Assembly: GCA_963725065.1 (NCBI GenBank)
Contig: CAVRXD010000026.1
Coordinates: 182,761-246,760 of the forward strand
Direction of reading: 5' to 3'
Source: VAZQ01 sp963725065
Lineage (GTDB): Bacteria > Pseudomonadota > Alphaproteobacteria > Rhizobiales > Xanthobacteraceae
DNA length: 64,000 nucleotides
Shown here piece after piece: positions 18,403-27,322 of this stretch (position 1 is its first letter; every line of letters begins with the position of its first letter). Below the pieces are notes generated by a model, which did no database searches, was not told the DNA's origin, and worked only from the letters and a program-made list of their open reading frames with translations. The position numbers and the translations under genes are program-made.

Positions 18403-19395
18403 TTAAACGTGCTGGCCCTCGCTCAGGGGGATGTCGCGCAGCGTGCTCGGCGCGAACAGCTCCTCCAGCTTGACGCGGCGGTCGGTCAGGCCGTGCTCGT
18501 GCGTGTACTGGAGCAGCGCCTCGATCGAGGGCCGGTTCGCCTCGATGCCGTAGGGAAACCAGTCCTCGCCGATGATTTCCCTCTCCTCTTCGAGCAGCGG
18601 CTGCAGCCAAGCGGACGACACCTTCGGCGAGCCCATGTCGGCCAGGAGCTGATAGGCCTGTTCCTTGGCGCGCGAGAGCGCCTTGTACATGCTCAGCGCC
18701 ACCCAGGGGTTGGCCTCATGGACGTCGCGGCGGACCACCACGGTGTGCATGATCGGATAGATCCTGGTGCGCCGATAATAGTCCTTCTCCACTTCGGCAT
18801 AGTTCGGAAACAGCCGGCGGACCTTGGGCGAGCCGCGGCGGAAGGCGAGCGGGTTGTTTGCCGTCATCATGAAGTCGATCTCGCCGCGCTCGAGCAGGTC
18901 GCCGAGCTCGGTGCCTGCGGGCGCCTGCGTCAAGCGAATATCCGGCGGCAGCTTGCGGTTGAGGCGGTCGGCGCGCCCCTGCACCCATTCGATGTCGCTC
19001 GGCTTGACGCCGTATTCGTGCTGCAGGAGCCCGCGCATATAGACCGCTGCGGTCATGGTGTATTCGGGCACGCCGCCGCGCTTGCCCTTGAGGTCCGCCG
19101 GCGTCTTGATCCCCTTGTCCGTGTTGATGAAGAAATAGCCGTGGCGAAAGACGCGCGACGGGAACACCGGGATGGCGATGAACGGCACATCGCCGGTGCT
19201 GACCAACGTCGCGTGGTTCGAGAGCGACATTTCCGAGATCTCGAACTCCTTGAATTGCAGCATGCGCCAGAAGATATCGGGAGGTTGCGAGGCGATGTAA
19301 TTCAAGTCGATGCCCTCGGGCTGGACCGAGCCGTCGCGCAAAGCGAGCGTGCGGTCGTACGGTCCGCAGGCAAATGTCAGATGCAGCTTGCTCAT
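18403..19395 (-). CDS. 4,5-dihydroxyphthalate decarboxylase-like binding-fold protein, no signal peptide
   Basis: 330-aa protein of the family that joins ABC-type substrate-binding proteins with 4,5-dihydroxyphthalate decarboxylase (Pht5). Typical segments are FACGPYDRT at the start, SRVFRHGYFFI, RGLLQHEYGVKP (about residues 120-131) and the C-terminal YTHEHGLTDRRV. It begins MSKLHLTFACG, with GGAG upstream and no signal peptide, so it should stay in the cytoplasm and may be an enzyme rather than a transport protein. A clear paralogue is at 29503. Both copies lie near a flavin aromatic hydroxylase gene. Confidence 0.82.
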   Translation of the reverse strand: MSKLHLTFACGPYDRTLALRDGSVQPEGIDLNYIASQPPDIFWRMLQFKEFEISEMSLSNHATLVSTGDVPFIAIPVFPSRVFRHGYFFINTDKGIKTPADLKGKRGGVPEYTMTAAVYMRGLLQHEYGVKPSDIEWVQGRADRLNRKLPPDIRLTQAPAGTELGDLLERGEIDFMMTANNPLAFRRGSPKVRRLFPNYAEVEKDYYRRTRIYPIMHTVVVRRDVHEANPWVALSMYKALSRAKEQAYQLLADMGSPKVSSAWLQPLLEEEREIIGEDWFPYGIEANRPSIEALLQYTHEHGLTDRRVKLEELFAPSTLRDIPLSEGQHV

Positions 19396-19706
19396 CAGTT
19401 TCTCCTCGCCGATATTTCCAACGCTGTGCCGATGCCCGCAGGCTGTCAAGGCAGGCCAGGCTCGTTCCGAACGTCGCGACTCAATCCATTTGCCTCTGCC
19501 TGCTTCCCCTCACGCGAGATCCCGGCTTTCATCCCGGCGATGCGCGGCCGTCTAGCGAAGACTGCCGAATGAAGACTGCCGAATAATGCGTCAATCCGTC
19601 TGGCATTCTGGCCTGTTCTGCACGGCTTATGCGCTGGCGGCCGATGGGGCAATTGTCATAGCTTCGCTTGTCGCCACAGCAACCACAGAGCGTGGAAGGC
19701 AACCGG

Positions 19707-20681
19707 ATGTCACAGATCTCGCGCCTCGTCTCAATCGCCGCCGTATCGCTGTTCGTGCTGACGGCTCAGGCGATGGCCGAAACCTATCCGGATCGCGTCG
19801 TCCGCATCGTCAATCCGTATCCGCCGGGCGGATCGGTCGACGTGATGGCGCGCATCCTGGCGCAGAAGCTCTCGGACAACCTGGGTCAGCAATTCATCGT
19901 CGAGAACCGCTCCGGCGGCGGCGGCAATACCGGCAGCGACTACGTCGCCAAGGCGGACCCCGACGGCTACACCCTGCTGTTCACCGCGCCCGGCCCGCTC
20001 ACCGTCAACCAGACGCTCTACAACAAGCTTACATTCGATCCGGCCAAGGACTTCGCTCCCATCGCGCTGTTCGCGACCGCGCCCATCGTATTGATCGTGC
20101 ATCCCGCCGTGGCGGCGAACGACGTGCAGGAACTGATCGCGCTCGCAAAGAAGGATCCGGGCAAGATCAACTTTGCTTCCGCCGGCAACGGCACGACCAA
20201 TCACCTCTCCGGCGAGCTGTTCAAGAGCAAGGCCGGCATCGACATCGTGCACGTTCCCTATCGCGGCGCGGGACCGGCGATGAACGATCTCATCGGCGGG
20301 CATGTGCAGATGTTCTTCGACCTGATGCCGGTGGTGCTGCCGCAAATCGCCACCGGCAAGGTGCGCGCGCTAGCCAATGCCGGGGCCAAGCGGCCGTCGG
20401 CACTGTCCAATGTACCGACGATCGCCGAGCAGGGCCTCGCCGGTTTCGACGCGTCGTCGTGGTATGGGCTCGTCGCTCCGGCGAAAACCCCGGAGCCTGT
20501 ACTGGCGAAGCTGCGCAGCGAAGTGGCAAAGGCGCTCAAGGCGCCCGACATGGTGGCGCGCATACAGGAGCTCGGCTCGGAGCCAGGCACGGTGTTCGGC
20601 AGCGACTTCGGAGCCTTCATGGCGGACGAGACCAGGAAATGGGCCGACGTCATCCGCACGTCAGGCGCCAAGGCGGATTAG
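19707..20681 (+). CDS. Bug/TctC family tripartite tricarboxylate transporter substrate-binding protein
   Basis: Intact 324-aa periplasmic binding protein. The signal peptide ends AQAMA|ETYP. The mature part has DRVVRIVNPYPPGG, PDGYTLLF, VHVPYRGAGPAMNDLIGGH and LSNVPTIAEQG in the family order. The ATG at 19707 is preceded by GGAAGG; an in-frame start 13 codons earlier is less likely. No TctA or TctB membrane gene is nearby. It is convergent with another Bug gene 84 bases away. The ligand, probably a carboxylic acid, is unknown. Confidence 0.92.
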   Translation: MSQISRLVSIAAVSLFVLTAQAMAETYPDRVVRIVNPYPPGGSVDVMARILAQKLSDNLGQQFIVENRSGGGGNTGSDYVAKADPDGYTLLFTAPGPLTVNQTLYNKLTFDPAKDFAPIALFATAPIVLIVHPAVAANDVQELIALAKKDPGKINFASAGNGTTNHLSGELFKSKAGIDIVHVPYRGAGPAMNDLIGGHVQMFFDLMPVVLPQIATGKVRALANAGAKRPSALSNVPTIAEQGLAGFDASSWYGLVAPAKTPEPVLAKLRSEVAKALKAPDMVARIQELGSEPGTVFGSDFGAFMADETRKWADVIRTSGAKAD

Positions 20682-20765
20682 CGCGCGTCTGTGGGGATGG
20701 AACGAGTTCAAGCGGCACACTGAGTGCGCCGCAACTGTGTTGCGTCGAGCCGAACCGGCTACGCT

Positions 20766-21737
20766 CTAGTTCTCGCGGATGCCCGCGCTGGTAATGACGT
20801 CGCGCCATTTCTTCACGTCGTCGCGGATGCGTGAACCCAGCGCTTCGGACGATCCGGGTTCCGGCTCCACGCCGTGCTTGGCAAAGGCCGCCCGCACCTC
20901 CGGATCGTTGAGAACGGCTGTTGTTTCGCGATTAAGCCGCGCGATGATGGCGTTCGGCGTCGCGGCCGGTGCGACGATCGCCTGCCACAGCGAGCATTCG
21001 TAGCCGGACAGGCCGGACTCGGCGATCGTGGGGACATCCGGTAGGGTGTGATTGCGGACCGCGCCGGTCACCGCCAGCGCGCGCAGCTTGCCCGCGCGGA
21101 TATGCGACAGCGATGGCGGGATCGTGCCGAACTGCATCTCGACGCGGCCTTCGAGCAGGTCGAGCGTGGATTGGGCTGTGCCGCGATAAGGCACGTGGGT
21201 CAGCTCGATCTTTGCCATTTTCTCGAACAGCGCTCCCGAGAGGTGCGCCAGCGTCGCCGCCCCGGCGGAGGCGTAGTTGAGAGCACGCGGCCTGGCTTTT
21301 GCGAGCGCGATCAGGTCCTGCACGGTTTGCGCGGGCACGGCGGGGAAGAGCGCCAGCACGAACGGAGAGCTGCCGAGCATCGACACCGGTGCAAAGTCCT
21401 TGACCGGATCGTAGGAGATGGTGGCGGCACTGGCCGCCACCGCATGCGTGCTGGTGTTGGCAAGCCCGAGCGTATAGCCGTCAGGCTCGGCGCGTGCGAC
21501 CTGGTCGGTGCCGATGCTGCCGCCGCCGCCAACGCGGTTCTCGACGACCAACTGCTGACCCAGGCGTTCACCGAGCTTTTGCGCGACCAAGCGGGCGACG
21601 GTGTCCGAGCTGCTGCCGGCGGTGAATGGCACGATGAAGCGGATCGGCCGCTCCGGCCAGCGCGCGTCGGCGGGCTGTGCATGCGCTGCGGACGTCCAAA
21701 AGCAGCCCGCGAGCAGCATCAGGACCAGGCGAGTCAT
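20766..21737 (-). CDS. Bug/TctC family substrate-binding protein
   Basis: Intact 323-aa Bug protein. The signal peptide MTRLVLMLLAGCFWTSAAHA is cut before QPADARWPERPI. The family segments FIVPFTAGSSSD, EPDGYTLGLA, THVPYRGTAQSTLDLLEG and LPDVPTIAESG follow. I chose the ATG at 21737 because it gives a proper signal peptide; the open frame extends 29 codons further without a ribosome site. It lies 64 bases downstream of the flavin monooxygenase gene on the same strand and is probably co-transcribed, so its ligand may be the hydroxylase substrate. Confidence 0.92.
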   Translation of the reverse strand: MTRLVLMLLAGCFWTSAAHAQPADARWPERPIRFIVPFTAGSSSDTVARLVAQKLGERLGQQLVVENRVGGGGSIGTDQVARAEPDGYTLGLANTSTHAVAASAATISYDPVKDFAPVSMLGSSPFVLALFPAVPAQTVQDLIALAKARPRALNYASAGAATLAHLSGALFEKMAKIELTHVPYRGTAQSTLDLLEGRVEMQFGTIPPSLSHIRAGKLRALAVTGAVRNHTLPDVPTIAESGLSGYECSLWQAIVAPAATPNAIIARLNRETTAVLNDPEVRAAFAKHGVEPEPGSSEALGSRIRDDVKKWRDVITSAGIREN

Positions 21738-21801
21738 GAGGTCGGTCTCCCGTGCCGTACGTGTCGGCCAGAATCCTAGCAACCCTCGTGCCAAGGCCGT
21801 T

Positions 21802-23022
21802 TCACGCAATCTGCTCAGCTTCACGCAGGCTTTCGATCAGCGAGCTGCGCAGCAGAAACGCACGCGCAAGCTTGGGATCTTCCGCGGTCCGGCGCAACTC
21901 GTCGTGGTTCTTCCGGCGCACCGCCGGATCCTTTTCCGTCAGCAACCGCTTGTTGCGCATGGTCTGAGCCTGCGTGTGTTGCAACGCGACGTGGCGGCGC
22001 TGGCGCTCGTAACGGTCGAGAATGTCCGCATCCGCCTTCCCGCGCAGGATGCCGACGAGCTTCTCCGCCAGATTGAATGCGTCGTGAATGCCGCTGTTCA
22101 TACCCATGGCGCCGATCGGGCTGTTCACGTGCGCGGAGTCGCCGGCGAGGATGGCGCGGCCGGCGCGGAATTTTTTCGCCACGCGCTGGTGCACCACGTA
22201 GAGATTGCTGCCGACGATGTCGAACCCCTTGCCGATCGGCAGGAAGCGCTGCAGCCGCGCCTGCAATGCTTCAGGCTGCGTCAGCGCGGCCTCGTCGGCG
22301 TCGGGCGCCGTGGGGAAATGAACCCGCCAGCGGTCGGGCGGCCCCTTCCAGTGAAACAGGTTCGACCACTCGTCGGGGTCTGAGATGTAGTTGCGCTCGG
22401 TATAGCCGTGCCGTCTGAAATCGTAGGCCACCTCGATGTTCAAGGTGCGATCGGGGTAGGTGAAGCCCTCGAACTCGATATCGAGATCCTTGCGCACGAT
22501 GCTGCGCGCGCCTTCGGCGCTGACGAGATAGCTGCCCGCGATGGCTTCGGATTCGCCCGCTGGATTCGTCACCTGAACCGTCACGCCGTCGGCGGTCTGG
22601 CTGAATGCCGTGAACTCGGTCGACAGCCGCAGCTCGATCCCGGGATGCGCCTTCACCAGCTTGAGCGCTTCCTCGACGATCTTGATACGCTCGCACTGCA
22701 AGACGTAGGGGAAGCGGGTATCGTCCTTGAGATGAGCGTGGTCGAACTCGGCGACCAGCTTGCTCTCGTGGCGGTCCCAATAATGGAACAGGGGCGCGAT
22801 GATGCCGCGCGGTTCGAGCTTGTCGTAAAGCCCGATGCGCTCAAACAGTTCGAGCGTCGCGGGATGGTTGGTGCCGGCCCGCGGCACCTGTTCGAGAAAG
22901 TTGTGGTCGCCGAGCGCTTCGATCAGACAGACCGGGATGCCCTGCTGCGCCAATGCCAGCGACAGGCACAGCCCGACCGGCCCGGCGCCGATGACGATCA
23001 CGCGGTTGGAGGGTCTATTCAT
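21802..23022 (-). CDS. FAD-dependent aromatic monooxygenase (class A flavoprotein hydroxylase)
   Basis: 406-aa single-component hydroxylase. It has the FAD dinucleotide motif GAGPVG at 12-17 and, in the C-terminal third, GDSAHVNSPIGAMGMN, the GD motif that contacts the flavin ribityl chain. Relatives hydroxylate phenolic rings with NAD(P)H and oxygen (PheA/TfdB, MhpA type). It is about 130 residues shorter at the C-terminus than TfdB-type enzymes. A paralogue lies at 28210. It is followed by a Bug gene, and a palindromic repeat lies just upstream. The ring substrate is unknown; the nearby Pht5-like and UbiD-like genes point to a carboxylated aromatic. Confidence 0.9.
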   Translation of the reverse strand: MNRPSNRVIVIGAGPVGLCLSLALAQQGIPVCLIEALGDHNFLEQVPRAGTNHPATLELFERIGLYDKLEPRGIIAPLFHYWDRHESKLVAEFDHAHLKDDTRFPYVLQCERIKIVEEALKLVKAHPGIELRLSTEFTAFSQTADGVTVQVTNPAGESEAIAGSYLVSAEGARSIVRKDLDIEFEGFTYPDRTLNIEVAYDFRRHGYTERNYISDPDEWSNLFHWKGPPDRWRVHFPTAPDADEAALTQPEALQARLQRFLPIGKGFDIVGSNLYVVHQRVAKKFRAGRAILAGDSAHVNSPIGAMGMNSGIHDAFNLAEKLVGILRGKADADILDRYERQRRHVALQHTQAQTMRNKRLLTEKDPAVRRKNHDELRRTAEDPKLARAFLLRSSLIESLREAEQIA

Positions 23023-23043
23023 GCGTCCCGCGCCGTAAGTGTT

Positions 23044-23144
23044 CGTCACCCGCGGGCTTGACCCGCGGGTCCATCGTCTTCGCAGAAGGACCGAAGTGCT
23101 TGCTCGTCAGGGGATGGATTGCCGGGTCAAGCCCGGCAATGACG
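23044..23144. repeat. Palindromic intergenic repeat, second copy
   Basis: It has the same design as 6201-6277. One end is CGTCACCCGCGGGCTTGACCC, with CCCGCGGG arms. The other end is GATTGCCGGGTCAAGCCCGG with a terminal ATGACG that pairs with the start. It fills the gap between the flavin hydroxylase start and the VOC gene stop. Confidence 0.75.
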
Positions 23145-23166
23145 GCTTGAGCCGGGCACCCCTCTG

Positions 23167-23571
23167 TCAATTCTTCGCCGCCACCACGTCCTTCACGGCG
23201 CCGACCCAGCCGGTGTGGGTGAGATCGAACACGATGCCGAGCGGATCCTTGTACTTTGCCTCGTAGTAGGAATGCGCGTTGGCGGCTTGACCGGGCTTGG
23301 CCGGCTCCGGACGGCCCGCGAGATACTTTCCGCCGGCGTCCACGACCTTCTTCTCGGCCTGGTCGAGATCATCCACCCACATCCCGAAGTGATAGATGCC
23401 GACCTCCTCGTTGCCCTCCTGCTTGAGCAGGGCGACGTTGATGGTGCCGTCCGAGACGTAGAGCCCGCGCCGGGCTTTGCCCGCCACTTTCATGTCGAAG
23501 GCCTCTTCGAAAAATTTGGCGGCTTTCTCCGGGTCCGGCACGATGAGCGCGATGTGGCGAAGCTTGGCCAT
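23167..23571 (-). CDS. VOC family (glyoxalase/extradiol dioxygenase-fold) protein
   Basis: 134-aa single VOC domain protein, beginning MAKLRHIALIVPDPEKAAKFF with the usual metal-binding His6. The later segment YYEAKYKDPLGIVFDL places the second-half Glu and the DPLG turn typical of the fold. Members include glyoxalases, extradiol dioxygenases, lactoylglutathione lyases and epimerases; the short length favours a glyoxalase-like or binding role. It is divergent from the UbiD-type decarboxylase, with 198 bases between the starts that should hold both promoters. The reaction is not determined. Confidence 0.85.
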   Translation of the reverse strand: MAKLRHIALIVPDPEKAAKFFEEAFDMKVAGKARRGLYVSDGTINVALLKQEGNEEVGIYHFGMWVDDLDQAEKKVVDAGGKYLAGRPEPAKPGQAANAHSYYEAKYKDPLGIVFDLTHTGWVGAVKDVVAAKN

Positions 23572-23769
23572 GGCGACTGTCCTTCTTGCGTAACGGGGTG
23601 GCGAACAATAGCGAGGAACCGCGTCTCACCACAAGCCGCGCCGCCTGATATCCTGCGTGGCGTCTATGTTGACGCGGATCTTGCGAAGCGGGCTGCGCTC
23701 CTGCACAGAACCGGTGCCGGCGTTGGCCGAAAATGCCATGATGCCGAGCGGCTCAGGGGACGAAGGGGT

Positions 23770-25185
23770 ATGTATCAGGACTTGCGCGAATTCATCGGGC
23801 TTGTCGACAAGCTCGGTGCGCTGCGGCGCATCGACGGCGCCGACCCTCGCTTCGAAATTGGCGGGATCACCGAGGTGGCGGCCGGGCGACCCGATGGGCC
23901 CGCGCTGCTGTTCGACGCCATCAAGGGCTTTCCGCGCGGGGTGCGCGTCTTTACCAACGCCGCCACCACCCCGCAGCGGGCCGCGCTCGCGCTCGGCATC
24001 GATCCGACATTGCGGCCACTCGATACGCTCAAGGCCTGGATGGAGAAGCGCAAGACACTCCGTCCGCATCAGCCTGCCGTCGTGAAGGATGCAGCGTTTC
24101 TCCAGAATGCGCGCGAGGACGACAAGGTCGATCTCGCCGGGTTTCCGGCGCCGATCTGGCACCGGCATGACGGAGGTCCCTATATCGGCTCGGGCTCGAT
24201 CGTGATCATGCGGGATCCCGACGAGGGCTGGATCAACGCTTCGATCTACCGCATCCAGGTGCATGGCCGGAACAAGCTCACGGTCCAGTTCGATCATGGC
24301 GGCCGGCACGGCGCCATCATCGCGAAAAAGTATTGGGACCAGGGCAAGCCGTGCCCGCTCGCGGTGGTCAATGGCGAGGATCCGGCGTTGTTCATTGCCG
24401 GCTTCGAATACCTGCCCGCCGGACAATCGGAATACGAGTTCGCGGGCGCCATCAAAGGCGCGCCGATCGAGGTCTATGGCGGACCACTGACCGGCCTGCC
24501 GATCCCGGCGCATGCGGAGATCGTGTTCGAAGGCCAACTCCTGCCGATCAGCGAAACCGCGCTGCCGGAAGGACCGTTCGGCGAATTCACCGGCTATTAC
24601 GCATCGGAAGCGCGACCGGCGCCGGTCATGGCGGTGACGGCATCCTATTATCGCAACGACCCGATCCTGCTGGGGTCGCCCCCGATGAAGCCGCCGCGCT
24701 TTCATTTCGGGCTTCCGTTCCGCGCCGCCACGATCTGGCAGAACCTCGACGCCGCCGGCATCAGCGACGTGGTCGGGGCCTGGCAGCACGTCTCGCAGCT
24801 CATGACCGTGGTGGCGCTCAAGCAGCGCTACGACGGTCATGCCAAGCGGGCCGCGCTGGTCGCCGCGGCGCACAGCTACATGGCGCGCATCGTCGTGGTC
24901 GTGGACGAGGACGTCGACCCGTCCAACCTCAACGACGTCATGTGGGCGGTCGCCACCCGTTGCGAGCCGTCGGAGCAGATCGACATCGTCAGGAATGCCT
25001 GGAGCTCGGCGCTCGATCCCCGCATTCCGGCAGCCGACAAGCAGCGCGGCGTCACCTCGCATTCCAAGGTGATCATCGAGGCGTGCCGGCCGTTTCCCTG
25101 GTTCGACAAGTTTCCGCCGACGTCGGCGCTGTCGCTCGCGGAGGCGCAGGCGATCGAGGAGAAATGGGGAGACGCGTTGAAGTGA
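23770..25185 (+). CDS. UbiD family decarboxylase
   Basis: 471-aa protein of the UbiD family, which use prenylated FMN to decarboxylate or carboxylate aromatic and unsaturated acids. The start MYQDLREFIGLVDKLGALRRI and the conserved PEGPFGEFTGYY segment (about residues 274-285, holding the catalytic Glu region) are diagnostic; SHSKVIIEACRPFPW is also typical. AGGGG lies just upstream of the ATG. No UbiX-type prenyltransferase is in the window, so the cofactor must come from elsewhere in the genome. In this aromatic-catabolic setting it probably removes a ring or side-chain carboxylate. Confidence 0.92.
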   Translation: MYQDLREFIGLVDKLGALRRIDGADPRFEIGGITEVAAGRPDGPALLFDAIKGFPRGVRVFTNAATTPQRAALALGIDPTLRPLDTLKAWMEKRKTLRPHQPAVVKDAAFLQNAREDDKVDLAGFPAPIWHRHDGGPYIGSGSIVIMRDPDEGWINASIYRIQVHGRNKLTVQFDHGGRHGAIIAKKYWDQGKPCPLAVVNGEDPALFIAGFEYLPAGQSEYEFAGAIKGAPIEVYGGPLTGLPIPAHAEIVFEGQLLPISETALPEGPFGEFTGYYASEARPAPVMAVTASYYRNDPILLGSPPMKPPRFHFGLPFRAATIWQNLDAAGISDVVGAWQHVSQLMTVVALKQRYDGHAKRAALVAAAHSYMARIVVVVDEDVDPSNLNDVMWAVATRCEPSEQIDIVRNAWSSALDPRIPAADKQRGVTSHSKVIIEACRPFPWFDKFPPTSALSLAEAQAIEEKWGDALK

Positions 25186-25214
25186 GTGAAGTGTTGTCGT
25201 CCGCTGACGGGACG

Positions 25215-25408
25215 CTGCGCGCTCGTGTCCGGCCAAGCGAGCGCCCGTTCACTAAGTGTCCGGCACGGTACCGCGCGCGAGCGCGAGCCGGGACCCAGGG
25301 GAACACGGCGGTGCTAGACCCGTGTCGCAGACTGCAAACGATTAGGCCGTCGTGCAGCCCCTGGGTCCCGGGTCTCGCGTCGCTCGCCCGGGACACGCGA
25401 GGAGCGTG
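25215..25408. repeat. Intergenic repeat with CGGGACCCAGGGG / CCCCTGGGTCCCG inverted arms
   Basis: Perfect 13-base inverted arms lie at 25289-25301 and 25358-25370. The outer ends CGCTCGTGTCCGG and CCCGGGACACGCGAG resemble the ends of the element at 8975-9126. It fills the gap between the convergent UbiD and ABC binding-protein genes and may act as a bidirectional terminator. No gene is visible in it. Confidence 0.7.
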
Positions 25409-25419
25409 ACGCCCGCGCG

Positions 25420-26478
25420 TCAATTCCCGAACGGCTTCTCCTTCTCCAGCCGCGCCTGCGCCTCTTTCGCGACATTGAGGTCGAACAGCTGTTCGCGCGG
25501 GACCTTCTTTTCCACGAAGTTGAAATACTTGCCGCTCCAGAAGTCCTGCATCTCCATGATCGAATCGACCAACGGCAGGCCGTCGTCGGCGATGTAGGAC
25601 CAGTGCGGCGCGATCGCCCGCACCAACTCGGGTTTGTTGAGCGCGGTGTTCTGCGCGAGGATGTCGACGATGTCGGGATGCGCGCCGGGGTCCCTGGCGG
25701 CGGCATTGAACTCCTTGATCCCCCGCAGGTAGGCCATGGCGAAACGGACCACCGCATCGCGGTTCTTCTGGAGGAAGTCCTTGCGCACCGCGTAGGTCGC
25801 GATCTCGGCGCCGGGGACGATCTCGTCGTCGTTGACCACGATCGGGCCCCATTTGTTGTTCTGCGCGAAGAAGCCGAACTGGTAGGCAAGGTCGGTGGCG
25901 TCGACCTGGTTCTGTCCCAACATGCGCATGAGGTCGGGTTGCGGGACGTTCACGATCCATTGCACATCCTTGGCGGGATCGAGACCGGCTTTGAGCAGCG
26001 CCTGGGCGGCGGTGTACTGGTTGATGCTCCCGAGCGCGGTGACGCCGAACCTCTTGCCCTTGAGCTTGGCGAAATCGCCGGCGGCGCGCACGCCCTGGTC
26101 ATGCAGCGCCTGCGTGACATTGATCACGGTGTAGCCGAAGCCGGGGCGGTTGTGACCGCGGTCGAGAACGACCACGAGCGGGGCGCCCTTGGCGACGCTG
26201 TTGAACAGGCTGGCATTCGCCGTCATCAGCGTGAGCTCGAGCTCGCCCGCGATCATGGATGGAACGGCGAAGGCGCCGTCCTCGAAGCGCTTGGTCTCGA
26301 TCTCGAGATTGAGCTTCTTGAAGTAGCCCTTCTCGCGCGCGATGAAGAACGCGCCGCCGGTGATGAAGGGACCTTCGCCCACGCGGACGAGATCGGCCGC
26401 GCCGCCGGAAGCGGTCGCGCCCAGCGCGGCGCAAATGCCGACGCTCGCCGCCAACCAAGCCTTTGCCAATCGCGTCAT
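25420..26478 (-). CDS. ABC transporter substrate-binding protein, NitT/TauT (SsuA-like)
   Basis: 352-aa periplasmic binding protein. The signal peptide MTRLAKAWLAASVGICAALG is followed by a mature domain starting near DLVRVGEGPFITGGAFFIAREKGYF, the usual entrance of NMT1/SsuA-like proteins. GGAGA precedes the ATG at 26478. It lies 58 bases after the permease gene and is the last gene of a complete three-gene importer (ATPase 28129-27319, permease 27322-26537). The ligand is unknown; placement next to aromatic catabolic genes suggests an aromatic acid or sulfonate. Confidence 0.91.
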   Translation of the reverse strand: MTRLAKAWLAASVGICAALGATASGGAADLVRVGEGPFITGGAFFIAREKGYFKKLNLEIETKRFEDGAFAVPSMIAGELELTLMTANASLFNSVAKGAPLVVVLDRGHNRPGFGYTVINVTQALHDQGVRAAGDFAKLKGKRFGVTALGSINQYTAAQALLKAGLDPAKDVQWIVNVPQPDLMRMLGQNQVDATDLAYQFGFFAQNNKWGPIVVNDDEIVPGAEIATYAVRKDFLQKNRDAVVRFAMAYLRGIKEFNAAARDPGAHPDIVDILAQNTALNKPELVRAIAPHWSYIADDGLPLVDSIMEMQDFWSGKYFNFVEKKVPREQLFDLNVAKEAQARLEKEKPFGN

Positions 26479-26536
26479 ATGGTTCTCCTCTATCTGGTCC
26501 GAAGCGCCGCAGGTGACGGAGTCACGGAGTTGAGCG

Positions 26537-27322
26537 TCAGCCGTCGTGGTAACTGACCCACGGCGCGACCTTGCGGTCGATCCACTGCTGCAATTTGATG
26601 ACAACAGCCCCTACGACCGCAAGCACGATCAGGCTGGCGAAGACCTTCTCGGTTTCCATCACCTGCCCGGAACTGATCAACAGCCAACCCATGCCGCCCT
26701 GGCTCGATCCGCCGATCATCTCGGCGGCCACCACCAGAATGATTGCAATTCCCATGCCGAGGTGAAGGCCGGCAAAAATGCTGGGAATGGCCCCGGGGAT
26801 CACCACCTTGAGCTGGATTTGCCTGGCATTGGCGCCGAGATCCTTCGCCGCCTTGATCAGGCCGCGGTCGGTCTGGCGGATGCCGGAATAGGTGCTGATC
26901 ACGATGGGAAAGAACGCGCTCACCGCGCTGATCACGATCTTGTAGGCTTCGCCGGTACCGACCCAGATGATCAGCAGCGGGATGAGCGAAATCTTCGGCA
27001 GCGGATAGAGCGCGGCGATCCAGACGTCCGCGACCCGCGCGATCGTGCGCGACATCCCCATCAGCACGCCGAGCGCGATCCCGAACACGGCCGCGAGGCC
27101 AAATCCGACGAAGATGCGCAGCAGGGTGATGCCGAGATGATAAGGCATGGAGCCGTCGGCGATCATGCGCGAGAGATAGACGAAGACCGAGGAGGGGGCG
27201 GGCAGATAGATCGGCGCAATCCCCCTGAGCCGGACCAGCGCTTCCCAGGCCACCACCACGGCCACGATGGTCAGGGGCGGCAGCGCGAACTGCCAGATCC
27301 GCGCGGCGCGACCCGACGTCAT
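26537..27322 (-). CDS. ABC transporter permease, NitT/TauT (SsuC-like)
   Basis: 261-aa inner-membrane permease with about six hydrophobic segments, the first at residues 12-30. The ATPase-docking loop DLGANARQIQLKVVIPGAIPSIFAGL is near residues 161-186. It overlaps the end of the ATPase gene by four bases and precedes the binding-protein gene, so the importer is one operon. The length and order of segments are normal for SsuC/TauC relatives. Confidence 0.93.
   Translation of the reverse strand: MTSGRAARIWQFALPPLTIVAVVVAWEALVRLRGIAPIYLPAPSSVFVYLSRMIADGSMPYHLGITLLRIFVGFGLAAVFGIALGVLMGMSRTIARVADVWIAALYPLPKISLIPLLIIWVGTGEAYKIVISAVSAFFPIVISTYSGIRQTDRGLIKAAKDLGANARQIQLKVVIPGAIPSIFAGLHLGMGIAIILVVAAEMIGGSSQGGMGWLLISSGQVMETEKVFASLIVLAVVGAVVIKLQQWIDRKVAPWVSYHDG

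Noticed and set aside
25215..25408. Repeated inverted arms considered as a CRISPR array or insertion-sequence ends
   Set aside because: There are no regular spacers, no transposase frame and no target duplication; the element recurs only as an intergenic palindrome.
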